Origin: Gadus chalcogrammus
Taxonomy: Eukaryota; Chordata; Actinopteri; Gadiformes; Gadidae
Direction of reading: 5' to 3'
Length of the DNA: 64,000 bases
NCBI RefSeq assembly: GCF_026213295.1
Contig: NC_079422.1
Location: forward strand, 310,001-374,000
The stretch's first letter is position 1. Every line of letters begins with the position of its first letter. The notes beneath the pieces were generated by a model. It made no database searches, was not told where the DNA came from, and worked only from the letters and a program-made list of their open reading frames with translations. The position numbers and the translations under genes are program-made. Below are positions 21,160 through 30,519 of the stretch, one piece after another.

Positions 21160-22860
21160 CACATAACCTCACTCAGGACACTCCCACTACATCACCATCC
21201 ATCACACCAAGACACGATACATCCACTCCCCCTACTCCCCAACCTCCCACGGCAGACAGAATCAGACACATCCGACACATACACACGGCCCCCTCCAACA
21301 TCCTCAATCTATCTACATCCCTCATCCTCACAACAGCACAAACATCACTTTTAGAAAAAGGCCTCACTTTCATTCCACGCCCCATCACACTAGACCGGGA
21401 GGAACTTCAAAGGGATCTGTCCAAGTATCACAGACGACTCGCATTACTCGACCACTTTCAATGCACACCTTACACCAACTTCATCCCATTCATACAACCC
21501 TCTCACTGGCAACCTCCAGCCGCACAACGTCACCCACACATCACCAGACTAATCAAGACGGACCTTGACTCACTTCATCACTTCCAACCCACTTCAGACA
21601 CCCCGGACAACGTCCCCACACAACAGAGACAAGCACTACAACAACTTAAATCACACCCACACATAATTATCAAACCGGCAGACAAAGGCTCAAAGATTGT
21701 AACATTAGACATCCACCAATACCTCTTTGAAGCCAACCGACAACTCACCAATACATCACATTACCTACCCATTCCCACCAACATCCAACCCACAACACAA
21801 ATTAAACTCCGACACATAATTACCTCACTATACACCCATAAATTCATCACTGCCAAACAGCGCAATTTTCTTTTCGGACCGGACAACCCCAGACCCCGCA
21901 AATTCTACCTCCTCCCCAAGATACACAAGGACCCAGATGCTTGGACTGTTCCCTTTGAGGTTCCTCCCGGCAGACCAATAGTTTCAACAGCAGCACTTAT
22001 CACATTGCACACTACATCGAACACCACCTCAACCCTCTCTCCACTACTCACCCCAGTTACCTCAGGGACACCACACACTTTCTCACCAAAATCAACTCCA
22101 TACAGGTTCCTCCCCACACACACCTCTTCCCTATTGATATAGACAGCTTATACACAAACATAAACATTACTCAAGGATTAGACGCAATCAGGACAACATT
22201 CAACAATAACCCGGACCCACTCAGACCCGACACCCACCTCCTCCAACTTCTACACATCTGCCTCACCACCAACAATTTCACTTTTGACAACACGGAATAC
22301 TGTACAAATACAGGGAACCGCCATGGGCCAAAGGTTTGCACCTTCCTATGCCAACATATACATGAGCGAGTGGGAGCGGGGAGCACTACAAAAATGCACA
22401 CACAAACCATTTTTAGATGACATCATAGGGGCATGGACACACGACATATCACTTTTTCCACGATTCATTCATACACTCAACACCCACCACGACACAATTA
22501 AGGTAAAATACATAATAGACACTACTCAGGTACACTTCCTGGACACCACAGTCACACTACAGCCTCACTCAGATCTTGCACACAAAACACTCACCACCAA
22601 AGTATATTTCAAACCTACGGACACACACGCACTCCTTCACAAACACAGTTATCACCCAAAGCACACCTTTAAAGGTATCATCAAGTCACAAATCATCCGC
22701 TACCACAGAATCTGCACCCACCACACTGACCTTCAACACGCCATAAGCACACTTTTCTCAGCACTCAGGACACGTGGTTACAGTAAAAGGTTTCTCAGGT
22801 CAATCAAAACAAGCACACTATCACAACTCGCTCCTACTCGCGCACCACCCTCCTCACACA
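21132..22860 (+). pseudogene. PLE2 reverse transcriptase, broken
   Basis: Opens with no ATG inside the SGNH ORF and shows LTTAQTSLLEKGLTFIPRP, IIIKPADKGSKIVTLD, FYLLPKIHKDPDAW and PPGRPIVS. A frameshift near 21985 and another near 22300 separate these from DIDSLYTNIN (first Asp) and QGTAMGQRFAPSYANIYM. The catalytic motif reads THKPFLDDIIGAW, so a few residues normally found before Leu-Asp-Asp are deleted. HFLDTTVTL and YHPKHTFKGIIKSQIIRYHR follow. The frame becomes meaningless after about 22830 and runs into the telomere-like array. Not functional. Confidence 0.8.
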
Positions 22861-23029
22861 CCGCTCCATGCACCACACCCGACCTCACACCGGCTACCCC
22901 ACGGTCATCCTCTGTCGGACATCCCACACAACACACACACAGCACCAACCAACCTCTAGGCACCTACCCCAACCTCAACCATCCTTCCCCCACCTTCATT
23001 CCCTATCCAAACTCCCTCCCTCTCCCCAG

Positions 23030-23655
23030 GCCCAACCCCGACCCTAACCCCTACCCTAACCCCAACCCCTATCCCTTCCCTAACCCCAACCTAAACCCAT
23101 CCCCCTCTCCCAAACCCAACCTCTACCCCCCCCCCCACACCTATTCCTAACCTTCCCCCTTCCCCTAACCCTAACCCCCATCCCTCCCCTAATCCTAACC
23201 CTTCCCCCAACCCTAACCTCTACCCCTTCCCTAACCCTAACCTCTACCCCTTCCCTAACCCTAACCTCTACCCCTTCCCTAACCCTAACCTCTACCCCTT
23301 CCCTAACCCTAACCTCTACCCCTTCCCTAACCCTAACCCTAACCTCTACCCCTTCCCTAACCCTAACCCTTCCCCTTCCCCTCACCCTAACCCCCTTCCC
23401 ACACCTAATCCTAACCCTAACCCTTCCCCCAACCCTAACCTCTACCCCTTCCCTAACCCTAACCCCAACCTCTACCCCTTCCCTAACCCTAACCCTTCCC
23501 CTTCCCCTCACCCTAACCCCAACCCCCTCCACATACCTAATCCTAACCCTCCCCCTTCCCCTAACCCTAACCTCTACCCCTTCCCTAACCCTTCCCCTTC
23601 CCCTAACCCTAACCCCAACCCCCTCCACACATCTAACCCTAACACACAGATTCCC
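23030..23655 (+). repeat. Telomere-like minisatellite inside PLE2
   Basis: About 600 bases of CCCTAACC units mixed with a longer ~25-base unit 'ccctaacctctaccccttc'. It separates the RT region from the GIY-YIG region of PLE2. The reverse strand of this array is also open and codes Val-Arg-Gly repeats, which is an artefact of the repeat. Confidence 0.9.
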
Positions 23656-24244
23656 CCCACTATCATCCTACCCTTCGTCACCACCTTCTCCCACAGAACC
23701 CTCTCCATACACCGCAGCATCAAATCCCACTTCACCACCACACAGCAACAACACACACCACTCCAACCATACAAAATCATCTCCGCATACAGGAAAAACA
23801 AAAATCTCAAGGATCTCCTGGTCACCTCCACCTTCTCCCGCAAACCCACACAACCACCACCGTCTATTACACATTATTTCAAACCACACAAATCCATCAC
23901 AAACCCACACAGCCACACCACCCTACCCATTCTTCACCCCCCATGTATTGATTCCCCCAACACGGTTTACATAATAACATGCACACACTGTCACAAACAT
24001 TACATCGGGGAAAAAAAAACACACTATGGTCATCCGTTTAAGACAACACCTTCACAACATCAAACTCCAGCACCTACAAACCACACTGGTCAGACACTTT
24101 GCAGAGCACTCCGTCACTCACCTCACCATCGCCGGATTGGAGTCCGACCCCAGATGGACCACCCCACAACGCAGACGCATAGAGCACCAATGGATCACCC
24201 GCTTACATACACTTGCACCCACAGGTCTCAATGAGAAATTGTGA
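23656..24244 (+). pseudogene. PLE2 connecting region and GIY-YIG endonuclease domain, frameshifted
   Basis: After the array the PLE2 frame resumes with ILPFVTTFSHRTLSIHRSIK and KIISAYRKNKNLKDLLV, which parallel the PLE1 connecting region. The nuclease core appears as TVYIITCTHCHKHYIGE (the GIY-YIG signature area). A run of nine A residues (about 24008-24016) marks a slip into the next frame, which carries MVIRLRQHLHNIKLQ, DPRWTTPQRRRIEHQWITRL and GLNEKL before the stop at 24242-24244. Confidence 0.75.
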
Positions 24245-24884
24245 ACCCCAGCATACATCCACCACAACCAGCATACACACATCTCCCATTACACTTTTAC
24301 TACACCCACCTACACAACTGTTTTGTACACATCCACCCTTTGCCATCCATTACACTCCCAGCGCTAAGTATCCATGCCACATTCATCTTACAGATCCATC
24401 ATACACCCACTACACATCTATCATTCATAATACACCTGTTACACACTCATTATACTCATTACACACTCATTACAACCACCACCAACACTCCCAAACTATC
24501 ACACACCCACACTCCAACCACTACCATTACACATTCACCACATTCCCCTCCTTCACATTATCTATCATCCGCACACCTCACACAAGGTACACCTATTACA
24601 CCTCTTGCACATTCATTATTCACAACACACCTATTACACATTCACCAGTTTCTACACATGCATTACACCCACCCCTTATTTACTACACACATAATCAACA
24701 GATGCACATTTATTATACATCCATTCCACACATACAATCACTAGGTGCCCCCTCTTACACGGTCATCCTAAAACTAGTTACATTCACCACACATTTCACC
24801 CACACCTAGACCACACCTCACACACGGTACAATAGGTCAGCTGCAACTGCGACCACACAGTCTACCCCAACCATTACCCTATCA
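24245..24884 (+). other. CA-rich 3' region of PLE2
   Basis: A/C/T-rich sequence with many 'cattacacactc' type words. The open frames across it reflect composition and show no domain. Confidence 0.55.
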
Positions 24885-25115
24885 CCTAACCCCAAACCCC
24901 CCCCTGCCCTAACCCTAACCCCAACCCCCCTGCCCGAACCCTAACCCCGCCCCCCCTACCCTAACCTTAACCCCTCCTTCCCCTGCCCTAACCTTAACCC
25001 TAACCCACCCCCCCTGCCCTAACCCTAACCCCATCACCCCTGCCCTAACCCCGCCCCCCCTACCCTAACCTTAACCCCTCCTTCCCCTACCCTAACCCTA
25101 ACCAACCCCAAGCCC
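24885..25115 (+). repeat. Telomere-like tract, PLE1 tail resumed
   Basis: Starts with the second copy of the 57-base flanking repeat and continues as CCCTAACC/CCCCGCCC variants. Confidence 0.85.
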
Positions 25116-25196
25116 TACCCCACACCTGACCACCCTCCTCCTAACCTCCGACCTGCAACCCTTGCACCAAACCCCCTCTGCGCTCTTAGGGATGGG

Positions 25197-25202
25197 AATA
25201 AA
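25197..25202 (+). promoter_or_regulatory. Polyadenylation signal AATAAA of PLE1
   Basis: A single AATAAA in a non-repetitive stretch (25116-25330) that I read as the PLE1 3' untranslated region. Confidence 0.4.
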
Positions 25203-25330
25203 GCCTTGTGTTGACAAAACCATCTAACCAAACGGTACCCCTTACGACCATTAGACCTCCTGTTTTTGGTTTTTTCCTGGGGGTGGGTGTGACCTTGCTT
25301 CCCTTCAGTCCTAGGCCCGTGCATTCAGTG

Positions 25331-25349
25331 CTATCGCCTTCGGCGATAG
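25331..25349 (+). other. Perfect 8-bp hairpin at the PLE1 copy junction
   Basis: CTATCGCC-TTC-GGCGATAG forms a perfect stem with a three-base loop. It ends two bases before the CCCTAA start of the second 5' segment. Penelope elements are known to carry structured RNA (hammerhead motifs) near such junctions. I do not see a hammerhead core here. Confidence 0.6.
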
Positions 25350-25351
25350 TA

Positions 25352-25472
25352 CTAACCCTAACCCAAACCTAACCCTAGTTCCAGTCAGTGTTTAGATTCT
25401 CTGCCCGATATTTGCCACCACTATACTCGGGCCGGGCCTTTGATTTTTATTTTACCATTGGTTTATTGGCCT
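25352..25472 (+). repeat. Partial head-to-tail PLE1 5' segment (pseudo-LTR copy 2)
   Basis: Nearly identical to 15028-15143, including the CCCTAA start and the 'cagtgtttagattctctgcc' body. It stops at 'ttattggcct'. Confidence 0.8.
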
Positions 25473-26580
25473 AATCTGAGGAGAAATCTATGCCATAAAC
25501 AGAAATATTATAGGCCTTTATTACACGGGTCTTCTCAATGCCGTGGAACGCTCCGTTCATGGGTAGTAGTCCGGTGACTTGTCTATCCCAGCGTCTTCCG
25601 TTGCTAAGCGACGTCACCGTCTTTGCGGACAAATTATTTCTCTGCTGATCAACACTACGAATGGCCAAAAGACTTGTATCCCCCCCCCCCTTAAATAAAT
25701 ACTATGGCAGAATTATTATTATTATTATTCTCATTCAGCCAACCCGGAAGTGAGCGTCGCCATGGATTCCCTCGACAAAAAGCCAACGGGTTTTGCCATT
25801 GGATTATTGCTGAAACATTTGCATCTTTGAAGCACCTCCTCAAAAACTGAAAATAAATAAATATATAAAAATAACCGTGCTCCAAAGAACGAAATGTAAA
25901 CCAATGCATTCTGAATTGGAGTGTTTCTCTGATTTTTCCATGCTACACAGAACGAAATGTAAACCCATGCAAATAAAGTCTTCATGGTCGTAATAATTTA
26001 AATATCATTAATATCCTGAGTGTGTAGGGTGGTATTCAATTTCTTTCAACGGGGCTGCATCCAGTCACTTGACCGTTATGGTTGCTATGGTGGTTGCTAT
26101 CGACCGCCCCCTCTAATCCTTACATTGCTCTAAAAACCACGCGGCAAAGGAGCTGCCGTCCATTGTGTTGTTTTTGTCGTAAACTAGGGTCCGATGGTTA
26201 GAGAAAAGGCAGATATTCCAAGGTATCCTTAAAAGGCAGCTTGGATGTTTTTATTTTCTGCAGTTTAGACTTCTACTATAACCTATTTTGGAAAGCAAAA
26301 CACCAAGCTAATTGATTTAGCGAGGCAGGGTTATTTGAAACAATTGATTAAATAAATATTTGTGAGATGTCATTACTTCTCCTGAGTTTGCTTCCTATTT
26401 ATGTTGAGTATACACCCCTACTGTCCACAAGCATCCCCCCCCCCTCCCCATATGGATTTGGGGAATTGTTGCCACGTCCCAGTGGTGGAGGTATCATATA
26501 TATGAAAGAGGGCATTCAATTATACTATAATGATCAATTAGGAGGCCGAAGCCCTAAAGGAAGTGATGCAATAGGTGACT
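25473..26580. other. Unassigned sequence between PLE1 and the hAT C-terminal exon
   Basis: No domain seen. A ~45-base phrase 'gaacgaaatgtaaaccaatgc' occurs twice here (about 25887 and 25951) and once near 13506, on the other side of the Penelope block. A poly-C run lies at 25681-25690. Confidence 0.4.
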
Positions 26581-26591
26581 GAGGGTCAACA

Positions 26592-26625
26592 TTTGAGACC
26601 CCCTTTTATCAAAGGGGGTCTCAAA
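26592..26625 (+). other. Perfect 15-bp stem hairpin
   Basis: TTTGAGACCCCCTTT (26592-26606), loop TATC, AAAGGGGGTCTCAAA (26611-26625). It lies about 15 bases before the start of the recognisable hAT C-terminal exon. Confidence 0.9.
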
Positions 26626-26639
26626 GGATGCATACGCTT

Positions 26640-27144
26640 CAACTTGTGGCTCACTGGTTGACCCGAGTTTCCGCACAACCTACATTGACCCAGACAATGT
26701 GGAACAGGTAAAAAAAAGAGCTGTTGATGAGCTGATGTCTCCTGCCAACAACAGTACACCACAGCAGCCTTGCACAGCTGTACAGGTGCGCCAAGAAGAT
26801 GCACAGCCTCCACCCAAGAAGAAGATGACTTTAGCAGCCTTCTTCAAAAAGAATGCAGTGTCATCTCCCAACCAGTCAGAGGAAGAAAAGATGGAGACTG
26901 AGCTGAAATCCTACTTATTGACCCCTGACGTAGACCCAGACAACAATCCTCTTGAGTGGTGGAAGCGCCACCAACCGAATTTTCAAGTGCAAGTGTCCTG
27001 GCAAAAAAATACCTCTCAATCCCAGCAACAAGTGCGCCCTCAGAGAGGGTTTTCAGTGTAGGGGGGGCCATTGTTACATGCCACCGGGTATGTCTAAAGT
27101 CAGAGGTCGTAGACAGGCTTGTCTTCCTGGCTAAAAATGTTTAA
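26640..27144 (+). pseudogene. hAT transposase C-terminal region with dimerisation domain
   Basis: Reads SLVDPSFRTTYIDPDNVEQ, a Lys-rich linker (KKKMTLAAFFKK), METELKSYLLTPDVDPDNNP and LEWWKRHQPNF. A frameshift around 26985 then leads to the hAT dimerisation core LAKKYLSIPATSAPSERVFS and GGAIVTCHRVCLKSEVVDRL, ending at a stop at 27142-27144. It belongs to the same ZBED1-like hAT lineage as the exon at 12445. Confidence 0.85.
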
Positions 27145-27145
27145 C

Positions 27146-27776
27146 GAAGCGCATGTTCTTACTTACTTATGTTCCAACTTAAAAAAGCACCTTATGCTCT
27201 CATGCACTGATTTAATGCTTTATTGAATGTTATTTTGGCACTTTATCAGAACAACCTCTTATTATTAATATTTCATGTTTACAGAAATATTTTATTGTAT
27301 TTTATGTTATGTTACATGTTACACTGTTTACTGCAATAATGCCTTTTTGGCTAGTTGTTGTTGATTGCACTTAAACCCCAAGGGGGGAAATCAAAATAAT
27401 AAAATGAAATATATTATTTTGGAACAACTAATTATTTGTCCTCTGCATATGATTTGGGGGGGGGGGGTTGTTTTTACTCTCGTTTTACTCTTTTTTTATT
27501 GAAAATACTTTGTATAGCTGAATTATCCCCAAACTTGTCATCGTAACACCTTTGAAATAAACTTAACTTGACTTAACATGGCAGATACCTGTGTATTGTT
27601 TATCATGAGCGGTAAGAGTGTAATGTTTTCAACTCAGTTCCTTGGTAGAACCTACTTACAGTAAAAATGACTTCTGATGGAAAAAAAGATGTGTATGAAA
27701 AACACTTTTCTTATCTATTGTTACTATTATATGTTTAAAATGTACGCATATATTAAAAAAATATATAGCGTATAAA
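27146..27776. other. Non-coding, nothing assigned
   Basis: A/T-rich, with a poly-G run (about 27457-27467) and an 'aataaacttaacttgacttaac' word. Possibly the hAT 3' untranslated part. Confidence 0.4.
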
Positions 27777-27868
27777 AAGTGGCTGGTAAAAAAGATGAGG
27801 GCTGGTAGATTTTTTAATCTACCTGCCACAGTGGCTGGTGGGCAAAAAAGTTAATTTCCATCTCTGTT
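27777..27868 (-). repeat. hAT terminal fragment
   Basis: On the minus strand it begins CAGAGATGGAAATTAACTTT and continues with paired 'ccagcc/tggctgg' words. This is a very common fish hAT terminus. No partner end seen. Confidence 0.55.
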
Positions 27869-28354
27869 ACATACACATACGCTACGTACACGTACACACA
27901 CATGCCACAAACACGTACATGTTACATACACATGCTCATCGTGTCATGTCCAAACAGTTATGGTATTATTGAAGGGGGCTGTAAAAGTGAGATTGAGTGT
28001 TGGTTGCAAGACGGCGTTTCTAATTCACTAGTTATATTATCTCTTAGAGACAGATGCTCTCGCCAAAGATTAGTGCTTGCACACTTAGGACCAAACACAC
28101 ACACACATGAACACAAGTAAATCCTTATCAAATCCTCTGACAATGCAAGCAGCAGGAATGTAACAATGTCCGAATACAGAAATCAATTTGAGAGCTGCAG
28201 CTCTTATTGTAACTGAGTTATAATGAGTGCTTGAAAAATAAACTCCAAGTGGGAAGGGGAAAAAAGCACAACAGGCTTAGACAGACAATTAATTTACACA
28301 ATATTTGTGGTGAGCAGAATATGTACTTAAAATCTGTTACTTATACGTTGTGTT
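27869..28354. other. No recognisable feature
   Basis: CA-rich patch (about 27880-27930) and otherwise unremarkable sequence. Confidence 0.4.
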
Positions 28355-28690
28355 ACAACCCCAATTCCAATGAAGTTGGGACGTTGTGTCAAAAAAAAGA
28401 ATACAGAATTAAATGATTTGCAAATCATTTTCAACCTATATTCAATTGAATACACTAGAAAGACAAGATATTTAATGTTCAAACTGATAAACTTTGTTGT
28501 TTTTTTGCAAATATTCACTGATTTTGAATTTGATGGGACAGGGGCTACAAAAGACCGGGAAAGTTGAGGAATGCTCAAAAGAACCTGTTTGGAACATTCC
28601 ACAGATGAACATGTTAATTGCAAACAGGTCAGTGTCATGATTGGATATAAAATAAGCATCCCCGAAAGGCTCTGTCATTCACAAGAAAGG

Positions 28691-28933
28691 ATGGGGCGAG
28701 GGTCATCACTTTGTGAAGAACTGCGTGAGCAAATAGCCCAACAGTTTATGAACAACGTTTCGCAGCGTACAATTGCAATGAATTTAGGGATTTCCTCATC
28801 TACGGTCCATAATATCATCAAAAGATTCAGAGAATCTGGAGAAATCTCTGCACGTAAGCGGCAAGGCCGAAAACCTACATTGAACGCCCGTGACCTTCGA
28901 TCCCTCAGGCAGCACTGCATTCAAAACCGTTAG
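28691..28933 (+). pseudogene. Tc1 transposase N-terminus (HTH)
   Basis: From the ATG at 28691: MGRGSSLCEELREQIAQQFM, then the helix-turn-helix NLGISSSTVHNIIKRFRESG and the GRPR-like basic linker (ARKRQGRKPTLNARDLRSL). It stops where the inserted sequence begins, after QHCIQNR. Confidence 0.85.
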
Positions 28934-29164
28934 CCGGACATGGCCGATTGCACGCATGGCCGGTATAATAAAATGTAAACGGCCCACATGTCCGAGAAAA
29001 AAAAAAAGAAAGAAGTTCGCATTTATGTATGAATTAATCAGTAGCATATGAAAACCAGTAGCGGTTCCTGCCTGGCCGAGCTCACCAGGGAGGCAAACAC
29101 GAACGTGCATTCATGAACGCGCGCAGTGCACCCGCACATGCATACACATGTCACTCAGTGCCCA

Positions 29165-29403
29165 CGCTATTGAACGCTGATTGTCTGTCATCACGCGAAA
29201 TTCGCGACAAAGTTGAAATATTTCAACTCGAGCGAATTTGTCGCCGCACAAATCCTCTTGAACGCGCTCGCCTGTGCACGGCGAAAGTGTGGCGCGACAA
29301 ATCAAAACTTGTCGGCGGTTTTCTCTCACGAAAAATTTGCCCGATACGCGTCTCTACGTTCACTTTGTATGGGATCTTGTCGCCCCGTCGCGTTTGGTGT
29401 GAA
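29165..29403. repeat. Small palindromic repeat (MITE-like) inside the hAT
   Basis: Contains 'cgacaaagttgaaatatttcaac' and other inverted 'gttgaaatatttcaac' and 'tttgtcgc' words. It interrupts the hAT, since the dimerisation reading starts only after it. Confidence 0.4.
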
Positions 29404-29404
29404 C

Positions 29405-29620
29405 GCACAAATCTTTCCCGACTGGGCAAAGCTGGCCAAAATCGCCAGTACAATCCCCGTGTCCAGTGTTCCTGCGGAACGAGGCTTTTCTCCCCAAAAC
29501 AGGATTAAAACATCTTCAGAAACCGCCTAGCTGAGGAAAAGGTGACGAGGCTGATGCGCATATCGAGCCTTGGGCCGGGGTTGAAAGACTTCAACTTTAG
29601 CGAAGCACATCCATGCCAAG
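29405..29620 (+). pseudogene. hAT dimerisation-domain fragment
   Basis: FPDWAKLAKIASTIPVSSVP followed by AERGFSPQNRIKTS and, after a frame change, LAEEKVTRLMRISSLG. This matches the conserved C-terminal hAT core. Confidence 0.7.
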
Positions 29621-29880
29621 AATTCCAATAATCGAATTAATTATTTTTTACCCGTTTACCATTTTTGCCGAGAATGGCATTATGTTTTTTTACCTAGGCT
29701 AATTAAATAAATGGCATTTATTGAAGCAACTTAGTTTGTATCGTTTGTCGTTTAAATGTGGACTTTTGGTGATTATTTAATTATTAGTGAATAACGTCCG
29801 GAAGATATTACAAATGTCCGATATTCTGGAATAGTGTCGGACATTTGTCCGCCCAAGAGAAATTCTAGCATGAACCCTGC

Positions 29881-30034
29881 CTCCGGCCAAAGAGGAAAAA
29901 TTACCATCCAGATTGTTATCTGTGCAAAGTTCAAAAGCCACTATCTGTGATGGTATGTGGGTGTGTTAATGCCCATGGCATGGGTAACTTGCACATCTGT
30001 GAAGGCACCATTAATGCTGAAAGGTACATACAGT
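29881..30034 (+). pseudogene. Tc1 transposase C-terminal fragment
   Basis: Reads HPDCYLCKVQKPLSVMVCGC then VNAHGMGNLHICEGTINAER, the region around the last Tc1 catalytic motif. About 60-100 residues between QHCIQNR and this segment are absent. Confidence 0.75.
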
Positions 30035-30178
30035 TGTTCTTAAACTGTGCTATTTGCTCACGCAGTTGTTATTAAAAAAACATATTAAAACATTTTTAGT
30101 ATTGATTTTCGCCTAGGTCCGAATTTCATTTAGTTTGGTTCCGGATCCGGACCGGAGTCCGCAAATTGAGTATCCCTG
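30035..30178 (-). repeat. hAT terminal fragment
   Basis: On the minus strand from 30178: CAGGGATACTCAATTTGCGG, then 'ccggtccggatccgg', a hAT-style end. It cuts the Tc1 right end. Confidence 0.5.
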
Positions 30179-30191
30179 GTCTAGACCGTGG

Positions 30192-30474
30192 CCGTGAAAC
30201 GATAGTTATGTTATTATAACTCTAGTTCTATGATTGTAGGCGTAGCCGTCTAGGCTTTGCCTTATGGGCTTGTCCCAAGTCAAACTATGCACCTATCAGC
30301 GTGGGCACCGCCCACAATTCCCACGGTATCGTGTATATAGCGCGGTGTATACCGTCGCTCATCCTCCACGCTTTTCTTTCAGCATTTGGAGGGTACAGCA
30401 GGTGGGAAACTAGACGGCTACGCCTACATAGAACTAGAGTTATAATAACATAACTATCGTTATATATCATGTAG
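30192..30474. repeat. Large palindrome at the DIRS terminus
   Basis: Bases 30192-30262 and 30409-30474 are inverted copies of each other ('aacgatagttatgttattat' against 'ataataacataactatcgtt', plus the 'gtaggcgtagccgtctag' arm). They flank the terminal repeat itself. A terminal repeat plus an internal complementary region is expected of DIRS elements. Confidence 0.8.
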
Positions 30475-30519
30475 GCTACGCCGTCTAGGCTCCTCCTTAT
30501 GGGCTAAGGTGAAGCTGCG

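Larger units (their letters stand above)
18221..24884 (+). mobile_element. Penelope-like element PLE2, inserted in the PLE1 tail
   Basis: The block is flanked by a ~57-base direct repeat of PLE1 tail sequence (18164-18220 and 24885-24941). It carries a gag-like ORF, an SGNH ORF, a broken RT and a broken GIY-YIG domain. The sense strand is strongly A/C-rich and G-poor, unlike PLE1. Exact ends are uncertain. Confidence 0.65.
15028..25351 (+). mobile_element. Penelope-like element PLE1 (interrupted by PLE2)
   Basis: A 5' segment starting with CCCTAA repeats (15028) is followed by an SGNH-hydrolase ORF, an RT-plus-GIY-YIG ORF and a telomere-like tract. After the PLE2 block, the telomere-like tract resumes at 24885 and leads to a 3' region with an AATAAA signal (25197-25202). 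A second partial copy of the 5' segment follows at 25352-25472, in head-to-tail arrangement as is usual for Penelope elements. The extent is inferred from these repeats. Confidence 0.65.
12257..27145 (+). mobile_element. BED-finger hAT transposon split by >13 kb of insertions
   Basis: A left terminus beginning TAGGGCTGGGCGATA (12257) precedes an N-terminal transposase exon (12445-13225). The matching C-terminal dimerisation exon of the same hAT type lies at 26640-27145. The middle ~250 residues are missing, and the gap is filled by microsatellites and two Penelope-like elements. No right terminus matching the left one was found. One element split by insertions is the simplest reading, but two independent fragments cannot be excluded. 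Confidence 0.55.
28931..29880 (+). mobile_element. hAT insertion inside the Tc1 copy
   Basis: The right side ends, on the minus strand, with CAGGGTTCATGCTAGAATTT (29880), a hAT-type terminus, preceded by 'tgtccg' words that recur near 28932-28995. A fragment of hAT transposase lies inside. Target duplication not resolved. Confidence 0.55.
28355..30034 (+). mobile_element. Tc1-like transposon, interrupted
   Basis: The left part begins 'acaaccccaattccaatgaa', a widespread teleost Tc1 terminus, and carries the transposase N-terminus. The right part (from about 29881) carries a C-terminal transposase segment. About 950 bases of hAT-derived sequence lie between. The right terminus is lost to another hAT fragment at about 30035. 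Confidence 0.7.

Noticed and set aside
23080..23628. Minus-strand Val-Arg-Gly repeat ORF
   Set aside because: Shadow of the telomere-like array; no start context and no domain.
24213..24809. His/Thr-rich ORFs downstream of PLE2
   Set aside because: Stop-poor composition only; no ordered region and no homology seen.
15028..25380. CCCTAA tracts as a chromosome end
   Set aside because: Orientation and length vary, runs are short and mixed with variants, and complex sequence continues for tens of kb on both sides; these are interstitial and element-associated.
25331..25500. Hammerhead ribozyme in the Penelope junction
   Set aside because: The conserved CTGATGA...GAAA core is not present; 'ctgaggagaaa' lacks a stem II.
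25471..25668. 65-codon minus-strand frame after PLE1
   Set aside because: No recognisable domain and no splice context that would support it.
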